From CAZPMT01 sp964587655 (GTDB taxonomy: Bacteria > Hydrogenedentota > Hydrogenedentia > Hydrogenedentales > SLHB01), in assembly GCA_964587655.1 (NCBI GenBank), contig CAZPMT010000013.1, forward strand, positions 1-64,000: DNA of 64,000 nucleotides. Reading direction: 5' to 3'. Below the pieces are notes generated by a model. That model searched no databases, was not told the origin of the DNA, and saw only the letters and a program-made list of their open reading frames with translations. Positions 1-10,100 of the stretch are shown here, piece after piece. Position numbers and translations under genes: made by a program. The first letter of the stretch is position 1, and every line of letters starts with the position of its first letter.

Positions 1-45
1 TCCACTTTGTCCACAACGTCCACTTTGTCCACTGCTTGGACAAAC
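1..45. repeat. 9-bp tandem repeat TCCACNNNG (left edge, truncated)
   Basis: Four consecutive 9-mers of the form TCCACTTTG / TCCACAACG / TCCACTTTG / TCCACTGCT start at base 1, so the array probably continues outside the window. The same 9-bp period with a TCCA core recurs at 42237-42272, where it is one arm of an inverted pair. Intergenic; function unknown. Confidence 0.6.
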
Positions 46-82
46 CCAACTGGCTCCAATTGCCGAATCCCTGATAAAGGAA

Positions 83-106
83 ATGCCCGGCGTGTCCGCC
101 GGGCAT
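83..106 (-). terminator. GC-rich hairpin, possible terminator for minus-strand transcription
   Basis: ATGCCCGGC (83-91) pairs perfectly with GCCGGGCAT (98-106) across a 6-nt loop. Read on the minus strand it is followed by a T-rich stretch (TTCCTTTAT), so it could end transcription of the small minus-strand ORF at 148-270. Confidence 0.45.
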
Positions 107-147
107 CTCCACTTCTTACAAGCTAGCCGTTGCAAGTTGCCTATCGG

Positions 148-270
148 CTACCGGCAACTTCCTCCAGAATGATCGATGTCCATAGAAATGGGATCCATCA
201 TCTGGTTTTGGGTCGCGGCGCGATACGCAACGCACCCGGTGCTAGCGTCCGGTTTGCCCGGACTATCCAT
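148..270 (-). CDS. possible small protein, 40 aa, unknown
   Basis: I do not recognise this protein. A 40-codon frame starts with ATG at 270. It is preceded about ten bases upstream by AAAGGAGG, one of the best Shine-Dalgarno matches in the window, and followed by a hairpin (83-106) suited to minus-strand termination. The product is hydrophilic with two cysteines (near positions 13 and 39), many Asp/Met/Ser residues and no membrane segment. The frame could be extended upstream to 345, but that start has no ribosome site. Nothing else of gene size lies in bases 1-576. Coding potential of so short a frame cannot be judged by eye, so this is tentative. Confidence 0.3.
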   Translation of the reverse strand: MDSPGKPDASTGCVAYRAATQNQMMDPISMDIDHSGGSCR

Positions 271-377
271 TGATGGACCACCTCCTTTCCGCCTCGCCTC
301 GAAGTGTCCCGCCTGCTCCCGATCGAGCGGCATCGCCATCAGCAAGGACTTTTGACAAGAGATAACCTAGCAAGAAA

Positions 378-416
378 CGGGGAAAATGGCAAGCATTTTC
401 TTTGCCCCGCTTTTTT
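378..416 (+). terminator. rho-independent terminator-like hairpin
   Basis: CGGGG plus AAAATG (378-388) pairs with CATTTT and CCCCG (394-409), with a five-base bulge in the 3' arm. A run of six T follows at 411-416. It lies upstream of the phosphodiesterase gene, and no plus-strand gene feeding it is recognisable in the window. Confidence 0.5.
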
Positions 417-576
417 GGTTGGCTGCAGGGAACGGGCTTTGGGTCAGATTCGCAGGGCGCAAGGGCGGGGCAGTGGGTTGGCACGGCGACGGCCAAACTG
501 TTACCATCCTGCGTTGTTGTCCAATGGTATGGTTGCTGTCTCGCGGGATTTCAGCGCGTGGGTGAAAGGCAGGCGG

Positions 577-1494
577 ATGCCAAGTCTCAGATTGATGCGC
601 GTGGGTACGTCTTTGTGCGGATGTCTCTTTCTCGGTTTGTTGATCGCGGTGCAGTGGGCCGCATTTTCGGAGGAGGGTTCGGTTGTGGAGTTGAAAGCGT
701 TCTTCCAAAGGCCGTTGCCGTGCGGGGCTCACCGCGGCGGGGTGGCGATGTGGCCGGAAAACACGGCGTATGCTTACAAGAGTGCCGCCGCGCAGTGGCC
801 GGACGTGTTGCTCGAGGGGGACGTGCAACTTACCGCCGACAAGCGGGTCGTCGTATTGCATGACGATACGGTGGACCGGACCACGAACGGAACGGGCCGG
901 ATCGGCGATCTGACGCTGGAACAAGTGAAGGCGCTCGATGCGGGATACCGGTTTACACCCGATGGCGGGAACACGTTTCCGCATCGCGGAAAGGGGATCA
1001 CGATACCGTCTTTCGCCGAGGCGATTTCGGCGGTCCCGGCGGGGCGTTTTCTCTTCGAGATGAAGAATCAGCCCGGGATTGCCGAGGCGGCGGTGTCGAT
1101 CTTGCGAGAGGCGAATGCACTCGACCGGGTCGTTCTCGCCTCCATGAATCCGGAGCTGATGCGTCAGGCGCGTCAACTCGAGCCGCGGCTCCTGGCCTGC
1201 TACGACATGCTCAGCGGGATGGACATGCTCGCGCGGCTCCGCGGGGGCGAATGGGCGGCCTATCAGCCCGTGGCGGATATGCTCGCCGTCGCCACGGAAA
1301 CGGTTGCCAGCGTGGACCTCAAAGCCGAAGAGATACGCGCGGTTCGCGACAAGGGCATATGTGTGGTCGTGTTCACGGTCAACAACCCCGATCTCATGCG
1401 GCGCTACATCGATATGGGCTTCTCCTCGATTCTGACGGACAAGCCGCAACTCTTGCAGGAGATCCTCGCCCAGGAGAAGACGGCATCACGGTGA
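577..1494 (+). CDS. glycerophosphodiester phosphodiesterase, membrane-anchored or secreted
   Basis: Predicted to hydrolyse glycerophosphodiesters to glycerol-3-phosphate and an alcohol (GDPD family, TIM barrel, metal dependent). The family signature is visible. HRGG at about residues 52-55 and PENT at 60-63 are followed by E80-x-D82 and HDD at 95-97, then the DRTTNGTG motif. Residues 9-30 form a hydrophobic segment that reads as a signal peptide or anchor, so the enzyme probably acts outside the cytoplasm. The start at 577 is chosen because a purine-rich AGGCAGGCGG lies directly before it. The open frame continues back to 304, but that part has no ribosome site and no family similarity. At 305 aa it is near normal length. 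The downstream VOC gene follows after about 25 bp, possibly cotranscribed. Confidence 0.85.
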   Translation: MPSLRLMRVGTSLCGCLFLGLLIAVQWAAFSEEGSVVELKAFFQRPLPCGAHRGGVAMWPENTAYAYKSAAAQWPDVLLEGDVQLTADKRVVVLHDDTVDRTTNGTGRIGDLTLEQVKALDAGYRFTPDGGNTFPHRGKGITIPSFAEAISAVPAGRFLFEMKNQPGIAEAAVSILREANALDRVVLASMNPELMRQARQLEPRLLACYDMLSGMDMLARLRGGEWAAYQPVADMLAVATETVASVDLKAEEIRAVRDKGICVVVFTVNNPDLMRRYIDMGFSSILTDKPQLLQEILAQEKTASR

Positions 1495-1519
1495 TTTCCG
1501 ACATGGTGGAGGACGCAGC

Positions 1520-1930
1520 ATGATCAAGGGTTTGGCGCACGTGTGTATCGCCGCGACGGATCTCGCATCCGCCGAACGGTTCTACTGCTCAGGGCTAGGA
1601 TTCCGGAAAGTCTTCGACTTCATCCGAGGCGGCGAGGTCATCGGTTTCTATCTGGAAGTGTCGGCGAACACGTTTGTCGAGGTGTTCCGGCAGGACCAGG
1701 TGCGCGCCGACGGCAACTGCCCGATAATGCACATGTGTTTCGAAGTGTCCGACATCGATGAAGTGAGCCGGCATCTCAAGGCGCATGGATACGACGTCAC
1801 GGAAAAGACTCTCGGCGCGGACCAAAGCTGGCAGACCTGGACGTCCGACCCGACCGGTGTCAAGATCGAGTTCCACCAGTACACCGGGAAGAGCTCCCAG
1901 ATCACCGGCACGGATTGCATCCTGGGTTGA
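1520..1930 (+). CDS. VOC (glyoxalase/dioxygenase-fold) family protein
   Basis: A 136-residue single VOC unit pair (beta-alpha-beta-beta-beta repeats). The N-terminal motif IKGLAHVCIAATDLASAERF contains the usual first metal-ligand His (H7). The second half begins near 'PIMHMCFEVSDID', where the central His sits, and KIEFHQ near the end supplies the usual Glu. The family includes glyoxalase I, methylmalonyl-CoA epimerase and ring-cleaving dioxygenases. The sequence alone does not choose among them, and the context (a phosphodiesterase upstream) gives no substrate. Start ATG at 1520 follows GGTGGAGGA at a suitable distance. Confidence 0.8.
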   Translation: MIKGLAHVCIAATDLASAERFYCSGLGFRKVFDFIRGGEVIGFYLEVSANTFVEVFRQDQVRADGNCPIMHMCFEVSDIDEVSRHLKAHGYDVTEKTLGADQSWQTWTSDPTGVKIEFHQYTGKSSQITGTDCILG

Positions 1931-1975
1931 ATAGCGAGCTTGGAAGGACCCGCCAAGATGCTGTAGCATCATGAC

Positions 1976-2302
1976 ATGACCAGCGGTACATATGACAGGA
2001 TTCGCGAACTCGTGGCCGTCGGGGACGTGCGGGTTTCAGATCATGGGTACGGCGAACTGGCCGCTGATGGTATACTTGTGGCAGAAGTTGTTGCCGGTGT
2101 CTCGGCAGGTATGGTGCTTGAAGACTACCCGGCATACCCTAAGGGTTCCTGCGTCCTTGTTCTCCAGCGGGACGGTGCGGGAAGGCCCATACACGTGGTC
2201 TGGGGTATCCCGAGAGGAAAGAGTTCACCTGCCGTGATCGTGACGCGCTATCGGCCCGATCCCGATCTATGGGCAGACGGTCTTGTTCGGAGGAAGGCAT
2301 GA
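1976..2302 (+). CDS. DUF4258-like protein, possible toxin-like member of a two-gene module
   Basis: A 108-aa protein with the layout typical of DUF4258. There is an early 'VSDHGYGEL' segment with a His, a central hydrophobic strand, then HVVWGIPRG, and a closing ITxxY-like motif (VIVTRYRPDPDLW). DUF4258 proteins are small, often sit in toxin-antitoxin-like pairs, and resemble RelE/BrnT-fold proteins. That role is inferred here, not shown. Its stop overlaps the ATG of the next gene (ATGA), so the two are translationally coupled. The start has no strong ribosome site; ATG at 1976 is the first available and an internal start is possible. Confidence 0.6.
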   Translation: MTSGTYDRIRELVAVGDVRVSDHGYGELAADGILVAEVVAGVSAGMVLEDYPAYPKGSCVLVLQRDGAGRPIHVVWGIPRGKSSPAVIVTRYRPDPDLWADGLVRRKA

Positions 2303-2514
2303 AAACACGAACGGTAAAGAAGCTTGTGCACGAAGGAGATTTCGTGGCCGAAGTCGAGGTTGAGCTGATCGACACTGACGAAGGCTGGTCGCCCTATCTT
2401 TCACTGGATGATGCCGCGCGACTGGATGAAGTGCGTGAAGCCCTCCGCCGCGGTGACGTGAAGTCGGCAAGCCGCGTTGCACGAGTCTTCATTCTCACAC
2501 CTCTGAGGTCTTGA
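2299..2514 (+). CDS. small partner protein of the DUF4258 gene
   Basis: A 71-aa protein starting at ATG 2299, overlapping the DUF4258 stop by four bases and preceded by GGAGGAAGG. It has an N-terminal beta-rich part (KKLVHEGDFVAEVEVELI) followed by 'WSPYLSLDDAARLDEVREAL', which looks like an acidic amphipathic helix, then RRGDVKSASRVARVF. I do not assign a named family. Small acidic/amphipathic proteins coupled to DUF4258 or BrnT-like genes are frequently antitoxin-like. That is inference from gene order. No DNA-binding motif or zinc-binding cysteines are visible. Confidence 0.5.
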   Translation: MKTRTVKKLVHEGDFVAEVEVELIDTDEGWSPYLSLDDAARLDEVREALRRGDVKSASRVARVFILTPLRS

Positions 2515-2663
2515 CTTCCCCGTGCGGCTCGGTACAGCGAGCTGGAAACGCTCTTCCCGTTCTCATGTTTCCCGCTCTCATTTTCTTGGCGACTATGTCA
2601 CGCGGATTGCGCGCTGGTTTGAGAGGATAGAATGCGGGGAGGGTGATATCAGGAGGAAATCCC

Positions 2664-4094
2664 GTGAAACTTGCGACCTTGCGTGTGTTGTCGGATGAGG
2701 ATGTCCGGCTGATTCATGAGGCTACGCTGGAGATCTTGGAGGAGACGGGGGTGGAGTTGGGGAGTCGGCGGATGCTGGACTTCTTGGAGGGGAGGGGGCT
2801 TTGCGTTGATCGGGAGCGGGGGATCGTGCGTTTTCCGCGGGATCGGGTGATGGAGGCGTTGAGTACCGTTCCGGCGCAGTTCGATGTGTTTGACCGGGAG
2901 GGGCGGTTTGCGTTTGTGTTGGGGGACGGGGTGTCGAAGATCGCCGCGGGTCACAATGCGGTGTTTTGGGTGGATTCGGAGACGGGGGAGACGCGGCCTT
3001 CTCGTGTTGCGGACGTGGAGTTGTTCGCGCGGATCTGCGAGGAACTTGCCGATATCGACATGATCGGCATTCCGGTGATGCCGCAGGATGTCCCTGATCC
3101 GAAATCGACGTTGCTGTACGCTGTGCGTGCGTGCATCGCCAACAGCCGGAAGCCGATTTTTTTCTCGACGGATCAGGCGGTGATAAATCGTCGCGTGATG
3201 GAGATGCTTCGCGCGGCGTTCAAGGGTGATCTCGGTTCGCAGGCGTATGGGATCAGCCAACTGTCGCCGACGAGTCCGCTGTTCTGGGAGGGCAGCGTGC
3301 TCGAAGCGATCGCGGACACGGTGGCGTGGAATGTTCCCTTGGCGATCCTGCCGGAACCGAACGCGGGGGTCTCGGCGCCGTACACGCTCGCCGGGTTGCT
3401 GACGATGAACAATGCCGAGTGCATATCGGGGTTGGTGATGGTCCAGTTGCTGAAGCCGGGCGCGAAGGTCATGTACGCGAATTCGTGGACGGCGACGGAT
3501 ATGCGGAACGGGTATGCGCTGGTGGGTTCGACGGAGACGACGATCTGCCGGATCGCGGGCGCGCAGCTTGCGCGGTTCTACAAGGTCCCGTCTCATACGA
3601 CCGCGCCGAACTCGGACAATCATGCGCATGACGAGCAGAACGCGTGGGAGAAAGCGCTGAGCCAGTTCTGTTCGGTGGCGGCGGGCAACGACTTGATCGT
3701 CAACTGCGGGATGTTCGCGACCGGGATGACGTGCAGCCATGAACAACTCCTGATGGACGAGGAGATGTCGGCGATCTCGCGGCGGATCGCGCGGGGGATT
3801 CAGGTGGATGAGGCGACAATCGCCAAGGACCTCATCATGGAGCTTGGCCCGCATAATCCTGCGTATCTCACGGCGCTGCACACGCTCGAACGGCTCCGAT
3901 CCGATGAGTACATCGACCCGCGCGTCTCGGTCAGGCAGCCGCGGGCGGTGTGGGAGGCGTCCGGGGCGAAGGACAGCTATCAAGTCGCACGGGACCAGGT
4001 CCATGCGCATGCGGAACGGGCGGCTTCGGCGCCGTTGGACCGGGAGCGCCTCGCGCGGGTGGATGGGATCCTCCGCGAGGCCGGGCTTTGCTGA
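2664..4094 (+). CDS. trimethylamine methyltransferase (MttB)-family protein, non-pyrrolysine type
   Basis: A 476-aa member of the MttB/COG5598 family. These TIM-barrel methyltransferases move a methyl group from a quaternary or tertiary amine to a cognate corrinoid protein. The frame is continuous with no in-frame TAG, so it belongs to the larger non-pyrrolysine subfamily (glycine-betaine methyltransferase MtgB and relatives), whose substrates are mostly unknown. Family-like segments include 'LTMNNAECISGLVMVQL' and 'GMFATGMTCSHEQLLMDEEM'. The GTG start at 2664 follows AGGAGG at 2651-2656; the upstream GTG at 2643 lacks such a site. No corrinoid protein, MtbA-like or RamA-like gene is nearby, so partner and substrate cannot be read from context. 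Confidence 0.85.
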   Translation: MKLATLRVLSDEDVRLIHEATLEILEETGVELGSRRMLDFLEGRGLCVDRERGIVRFPRDRVMEALSTVPAQFDVFDREGRFAFVLGDGVSKIAAGHNAVFWVDSETGETRPSRVADVELFARICEELADIDMIGIPVMPQDVPDPKSTLLYAVRACIANSRKPIFFSTDQAVINRRVMEMLRAAFKGDLGSQAYGISQLSPTSPLFWEGSVLEAIADTVAWNVPLAILPEPNAGVSAPYTLAGLLTMNNAECISGLVMVQLLKPGAKVMYANSWTATDMRNGYALVGSTETTICRIAGAQLARFYKVPSHTTAPNSDNHAHDEQNAWEKALSQFCSVAAGNDLIVNCGMFATGMTCSHEQLLMDEEMSAISRRIARGIQVDEATIAKDLIMELGPHNPAYLTALHTLERLRSDEYIDPRVSVRQPRAVWEASGAKDSYQVARDQVHAHAERAASAPLDRERLARVDGILREAGLC

Positions 4095-4131
4095 AAAGCG
4101 TCTTCGTTTCCTGTATACGATTTGCCTCTTT

Positions 4132-4142
4132 AGTGGTAGAAT
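4132..4142 (+). promoter_or_regulatory. possible extended -10 element
   Basis: TGGTAGAAT, an extended -10-like sequence, ends about 35 bp before the GTG start of the 2194-aa surface protein. No -35 hexamer is found at a proper distance. Similar TGN-TATAAT elements precede the next two large surface-protein genes. Confidence 0.3.
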
Positions 4143-4177
4143 AGAGTCAGGCGGGACGAACTGAGGAGGGGAGTGCC

Positions 4178-7100
4178 GTGGCACGTGGGAAGGCGTGGAA
4201 ATCACTCGTGCTGGTCTTTTGTTTGTGTTTGGCTGCGGGAACGGGGTTCGCGTGTGACTTTGGGCTTGAGTGCAAGCATCTTATCCCATGCCGTTGTATG
4301 GACTGGTGCATACTAGCTTGCGATCCATGTCCTATTGGGCTGTCAACAACATTTTTCTGCAAATACTATTCATCTGCGTATCAGAGTTTTACGCTGGAGT
4401 CGGCGTTCGCGACCGTGCTGGGTCCCAACTACATGGACGCGTTCCGGCAGCTTCAGCCCGGCATCGCGGACTTTAACGGAGAGTCGTGGTATACGACCGG
4501 CGTGGGCGAGATAGAATGGGAGGTCGGTCACAATGACATACCGGACTGTCTGTTTGAACTTGGGTTGCTAGAAGAGGTCATGGGGAATCGATGCTGGTAT
4601 GACTTGCCGAATGGTTTGAGCCGTGGGCTGGTTGGGTGCGCTTTGGGTAAGAACGCCCGGCAGTTGGCCCGCGATGTGGGGTGGTGGTGGACCAGCGGCG
4701 AATTGTCGGATAAGATCAAAGGTCTTCCGTGCATCATGATAGGCATGATGACCATCGGGGACGGGGACTTTGATCGTTCGCAAGCGCCGCGTCTGATAGC
4801 CCGGGGGTCTGCTGGTATCATTGCCATGGGCATGTGGCTGGCGGCAGAGATCGTCTCTAGGCCGGATATCGAGCTTGACAACTACACCCGTCTGCATGAG
4901 TACTTCGCAAAGGATGGGGATGCGGACGGAGATGGGTGTTCGAACTGGGCTGAGTTCGTGGCGAGCGACGACAATGCCTTTACGTATAGAAGGCGTACTG
5001 CCTTGTGTCCCGGTGTGAAGGCGGGGATTTGTACGAAGGTGTGGTACGTCGACTTGAACTCGAAGTTTCCGGAACAGGGCCTTACATGGCTGACGGCTTT
5101 CCGGACCATACAGGAGGGCATCGATGCGGCATACTCTGGCGGGGGCGGAGAGGTCCACGTCGCCGAGGGAGTTTACGAGGAAGTGCGAAACAACCCTGAG
5201 GGCAGTCTCATCCTTCGGGAAGACGTGAAGGTATATGGCAGCTTCGTAGTGGGACAAGACCGGCCTTACGAGCGTAATCTGAGTGCTCATGTCACTGTCA
5301 TCGACGGCTCGAAGGCGCGTGGCGGGCAACCCGCATACCACGTGGTGACGGGTGAGATTAGGGCTGTGCTGGATGGGTTCCGGATCAAAGGAGGTAACGC
5401 GACCCTGGGCGGCGGGTTTAGGGATGGCGGGGGCATGTTCAACGTTGTCTGCTCTCCGACGGTCGCCAATTGTACGTTTGTGGGCAATGTGGCCGAGAAC
5501 GGCGGGGCCATGTTCAACGACTCCGGCGCGGCGCCGAAAATCGAAAACTGCAATTTTGTCGGAAATACCGCGACGCAAAAAGGGGGAGCGGTCTGCAACA
5601 GCGGGGGGGCGGCGCCCCGGTTTACGCGGTGTTACTTCAGCGGGAACACGGCCGCGACCGGCGGGGGCGGCATGGCAAACGCTTATTTGTCGCATGCCTT
5701 TGTTTGGCGCAGCGTTTTCATGGGGAACTCGACGGAGGGTTTCGGCGGCGCGGCGTCCAATGAAGCATCCTCGCCGTCCTTCCTCAACTGCGTTTTCGGT
5801 GCGTGCTCCGCGCGGCTGGGCGGGGGCATGTATAGCACCGGCAGTAACGTGCTGGTGAGACGTTCCGCCTTCCTCGATAACACGGCCGTTGAGACGGGTG
5901 GCGGCCTTCACACCTCTTCGCCCTGGAGTTCGGTGTTGGGCACCGTGTTCGCGGGCAATGAGGCGGGGACGAGCGGGGGCGGGATTTTCAACGGGGCGAC
6001 GTTCGTATGCATGAACAACACGTTGTACGGAAATACGGCGTCCCTGGGCGGAGCAATCGCGAACGAAGGAACAATGAGCGTCACGAATTCGATTCTCTGG
6101 TCGAATGTGCCGAACGAGATCGATACGGCCAATCCTGACACGGTCGTAACGACGTACTCGGACGTCCGAGGAGGCTTTCCCGGCGTCGGCAACATCGATG
6201 CGAACCCACTTTTCGCGGATCCGGACCGCTACAAGTTCACGATCGATGTGACCTCCCCATGTACCGACAAAGGCGGATTGGTCCTGGGCCGGCCTTCCTG
6301 GGACATCCTCGGTTCGGAACGTCCGCAAGGCATATCCATCGACATGGGCGCCTATGAGTTCTCGAAGGACGAGGTCCCCTTCGCGGATCTTTCGGGCAGT
6401 CCGCGGACTGGACCTGCGCCTTTGACGGTGCAGTTCTCATCCATGTCTTATGGCACCTCTTGTGACGATATAGAGCTCTGGGCGTGGGATTTCGGGGACG
6501 GCGCGACCTCCAGAGCCTCGGACCCGCGCCATACTTACTCGGCCGCCGGCGACTACTCGATCATTCACGCGGTCATAACGCCGAGTAGTACGGACTTCGT
6601 CAAAGCCGCCGGCTACATTAGCGTCACGAGCGCCGGTGAAGGCGAGGGAGAAGGGGAAGGCGAGGGAGAAGGCGAAGGCGAAGGCGAGGGTTCGCTGCAA
6701 GTGACGCTCGAGCCTGAAGGCGCTCGATTGGGCGGCGCGCAGTGGATGGTGGACGATGGCCAATGGAAGAACAGCCAGGATACGGTTGCTGGGCTGGCGC
6801 CGGGCGCGCATGTTGTTTCCTTCAGGGATGTGGATTGGTGGACAAGGCCCGACGACCAGGTGGTAACGATCACCGCGGGCCAGCTCACTTCAGTCACTTT
6901 CATCTATTCGAACGAGAACGGCTCGCTGCAGGTGACGGTTGAGCCTTATGATGCGCGGGTCCGAGGCGCCCAGTGGTGCGTGGACGGGCGCGAATGGCAC
7001 GATAGCTGGGATACGGTCGAAGGTCTGTCGGCGGGCATGCACGAGGTATCGTTTAAGGATATTGTCGACTGGCGGACGCCGGCGCCGCAGACGGTTGACA

Positions 7101-10100
7101 TCAGCAACGGCGAGACTACGACGCTGACGGCCACCTATGTCAAGAAGACGGGCGCGGTCCGGATCACAATTGAGCCCGAAGGGGCGCGTATCGCGGGCGC
7201 GCAATGGAACGTGGACGGGGGCCGTTGGCGTGCCAGCGGCGACACGGCCCAGGCTCTGACCGTCGGGCAGCACGCGGTGTTCTTCAAGGCAATCGCTGGA
7301 TGGGCCGCTCCGGCCATTCAGACTGTTACGGTCAGCGATGCCCTGACAACGACAAGCACGGGTACGTACACGCTCCTTACGGGCAGCCTGCAGGTCAACG
7401 TCGGTCCGGCGGACGCGGTGCTTGCGGGCGCACAGTGGAGATCCGACGCCGGGGCGTGGCAGAACTCGGGCGACGTGTTGAACAATGTGCCGGTCAGCCT
7501 GCACACGGTGTCGTTCAAAGACGTGACGGGTTGGGCAAAACCCCTTGATGTCGCCGTGGCGGTCGAGCACAACCTTACGACCACGGTCAACGCGACCTAT
7601 CTCAAGAACGCGGGTTCGCTTCGGGTGATGATCGACCCGGAAGGGGCGCGCACGGCCGGGGCACAGTGGGCCGTGGATGGCGGGGAGTGGCGAAACGGCG
7701 GAGTGGCCGTGACTGGGCTTGCCCCAGGGCTGCATGCGGTGTCGTTCAAGACTGTGGCCGGCTGGACGGCCCCCTCGGGCGAGTCGGTGCTCATCCTGGA
7801 CGGTCAAACGTCAACAATCACGGGCGTCTACGTGCAGCAGACGGGCGCGATCCGAGTCGATCTTGGCCCCGATGGGGCGCGCACAGCGGGTGCGCAATGG
7901 GCCGTGGATAACGGCGTGTGGCGGAACGGCGGGGACGTGGCAAGCAGCCTGCCCGTGGGTGAACACGCAGTATCCTTCAAGACGATTACCGGATGGACGA
8001 AACCCCCGGCGCAACCGGTAAGCGTCCTTGTCGACCAGACCGCGGCGATTGCGGGCGAGTATGTCCTTCAGACCGGGTCGCTCTCGGTCGTCGTCGAGCC
8101 TGCTGAGGCCGTGCTTGCCGGCGCGCGTTGGAACGTGGACGGGGGTGCCTGGTCCGAGAGCGGCCAGGTTACGCAAGGGCTCGCCATCGGACAGCACCAC
8201 GTATCGTTCCTGGCTATAGATGGATGGACGGTCCCGGACGACCAGACGGTCCTGATTGCCGACGGTCAAGTCACTTCGGCCACGGGACGTTATTCTGAGC
8301 ACACGGGCATGTTGCAGGTGGGCATTGAGCCGGAAAGCGCGCGGGCCGCGGGCGCCCAATGGTGCGTGGACGGAGGCGCCTGGTACAACAGTCAGGAGAC
8401 GGTGTGGGGGATACCGATAGGCTCGCACGCCGTGTCGTTCAAAGAGGTCTTCGGCTGGACGAAACCCGGTGAACAGACGGTGACCATCTCTTACAATCAG
8501 ACCTCGCTGCTCGCGACGGACTACGTTCAGCGGTTCGGCGCAGTGCAGGTTGTGATCGAGCCCGATGTTGCCCGGACCGGCGGGGCCAGGTGGCGGGTGG
8601 ACGATGGGGTATGGCAAGAGAGCGGGGCGACGGTGTCCGGCCTGGTGTTCGGGGACCACCCGATTTCCTTCATGGACGTGGCGGGGTGGGTGACGCCGCC
8701 TAGTGAGAGCATGACGATCTCGGACGAAGCCGCAGTGGTCTTCACACGGACATATGTGCAACAGACGGGATCAATCCAGGTAACGCTCGGACCCGCGGAG
8801 GCGGTAACCGCAGGCGCCCAATGGCGGTTGGACGCGGGGCAGTGGCAAGCCAGCGGAACCAGCATAGCCGGCCTGGTTGTTGGAGACCATTCGCTGTCGT
8901 TCTCGGAGGTCGCGGGATGGACGCGGCCCGTGGACGAGACCGTCGTCATCGCCTATGCCCAGCAAACGGCCCTGACTCGCTCCTACCGCCAGCAGACGGG
9001 CCAACTCCAGGTCATGATCGAGCCGGAGGGCGCTCGTGGGGCAGGGGCGCAATGGCAGGTGGACGGCGGGGCATGGCGTAACAGCGGCGAGATCGTTTCC
9101 GAACTGGTCATCGGGAACCATACGGTCTCATTCGGCGATGCAGCAGGCTGGACCAAACCGGACAATGCCACGCTCAACATATCAAATAATGCCACCTCGA
9201 CGTATGTTGGCGCTTACATACAAGATATGGGATCGTTGCAGGTTACAATCGATCCCGAGGGGGCACGTACCGCAGGCGCCCAGTGGTCGATTGACGGAGC
9301 GACTTGGCGGGACAGTGGCGCGGTCCTGTTGCTGCCCCTCGGCTCGTATACGGTTTCCTTCAAGGATCTGGTGGGATGGACGAAACCCGCGAATGAGTCC
9401 GTCAACGTGCTCAAAGACGAGACAGCGTCTCTTGTTCGGGCCTACGTGCAGCACACAGGGTCGGTTCAGGTGATGATCGAGCCTCAGGGTGCTCGAGCGG
9501 CGGGCGCGCAGTGGCGCGTGGACGGCGGGGCGTGGCGCTCGAGTGGCGAGACGATGAGCGGGGTGCCGGTGGGCTCCCATGTAGTGTCGTTCAAGGCTCT
9601 GGCCGGCTGGACTACACCGGGTGACGTTATGGTCAATGTCGCGCAGGGCCAGACGACGCCCTTGACGCGATCCTACGTCTTGCAGACGGGCGACCTGAAG
9701 GTGACGATTGAGCCGATCGAGGCGCGGTTGGCGGGCGCGCAATGGCGCGTGGACGGCGGCGCCTGGCACGACAGCCTGGCCGTCGAGTCGGGGCTGACCA
9801 TCGGAAACCACACGGTGGAATTCCGGCCGATTTCGGGGCGGCCAACACCTGACAGCCAGACGGCGGTAATTCGGTTCGGCGAGCTTACATCGCTGACCGT
9901 AACGTACGCGCAACCGACGGGCAGTCTTCGCGTTTCGATTGAGCCGGAGGCCGCACGGACGGCCGGTGCTCAATGGCGGGTGGATGGGGGATCTTGGTAT
10001 GCCGCGGACGATACGGTGCCGGGTCTGACGCCCGGGGAACATCTCATTTCCTTCAAGGAGGTCTCCGGCTGGACGAAACCTGCGGACAAGACCGTTTCCA

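Noticed and set aside
304..576. Long N-terminal extension of the glycerophosphodiesterase
   Set aside because: No family similarity, no ribosome site at 304 or 529, and it crosses the terminator-like hairpin at 378-416.
2664..4094. Pyrrolysine-containing MttB
   Set aside because: The frame has no in-frame TAG, and no pylT or pylS was seen.
4122..4142. Promoter TTGCCT ... TAGAAT
   Set aside because: Spacing is only 9 bp; kept only as a possible extended -10.
2649..4205. 518-aa minus-strand open frame
   Set aside because: Antisense to the MttB gene; Arg/His/Pro-rich composition typical of a shadow frame in GC-rich coding DNA; no domain.
4568..6328. 586-aa minus-strand open frame
   Set aside because: Antisense to the beta-helix region of the giant surface protein; no ribosome site and shadow-like composition.
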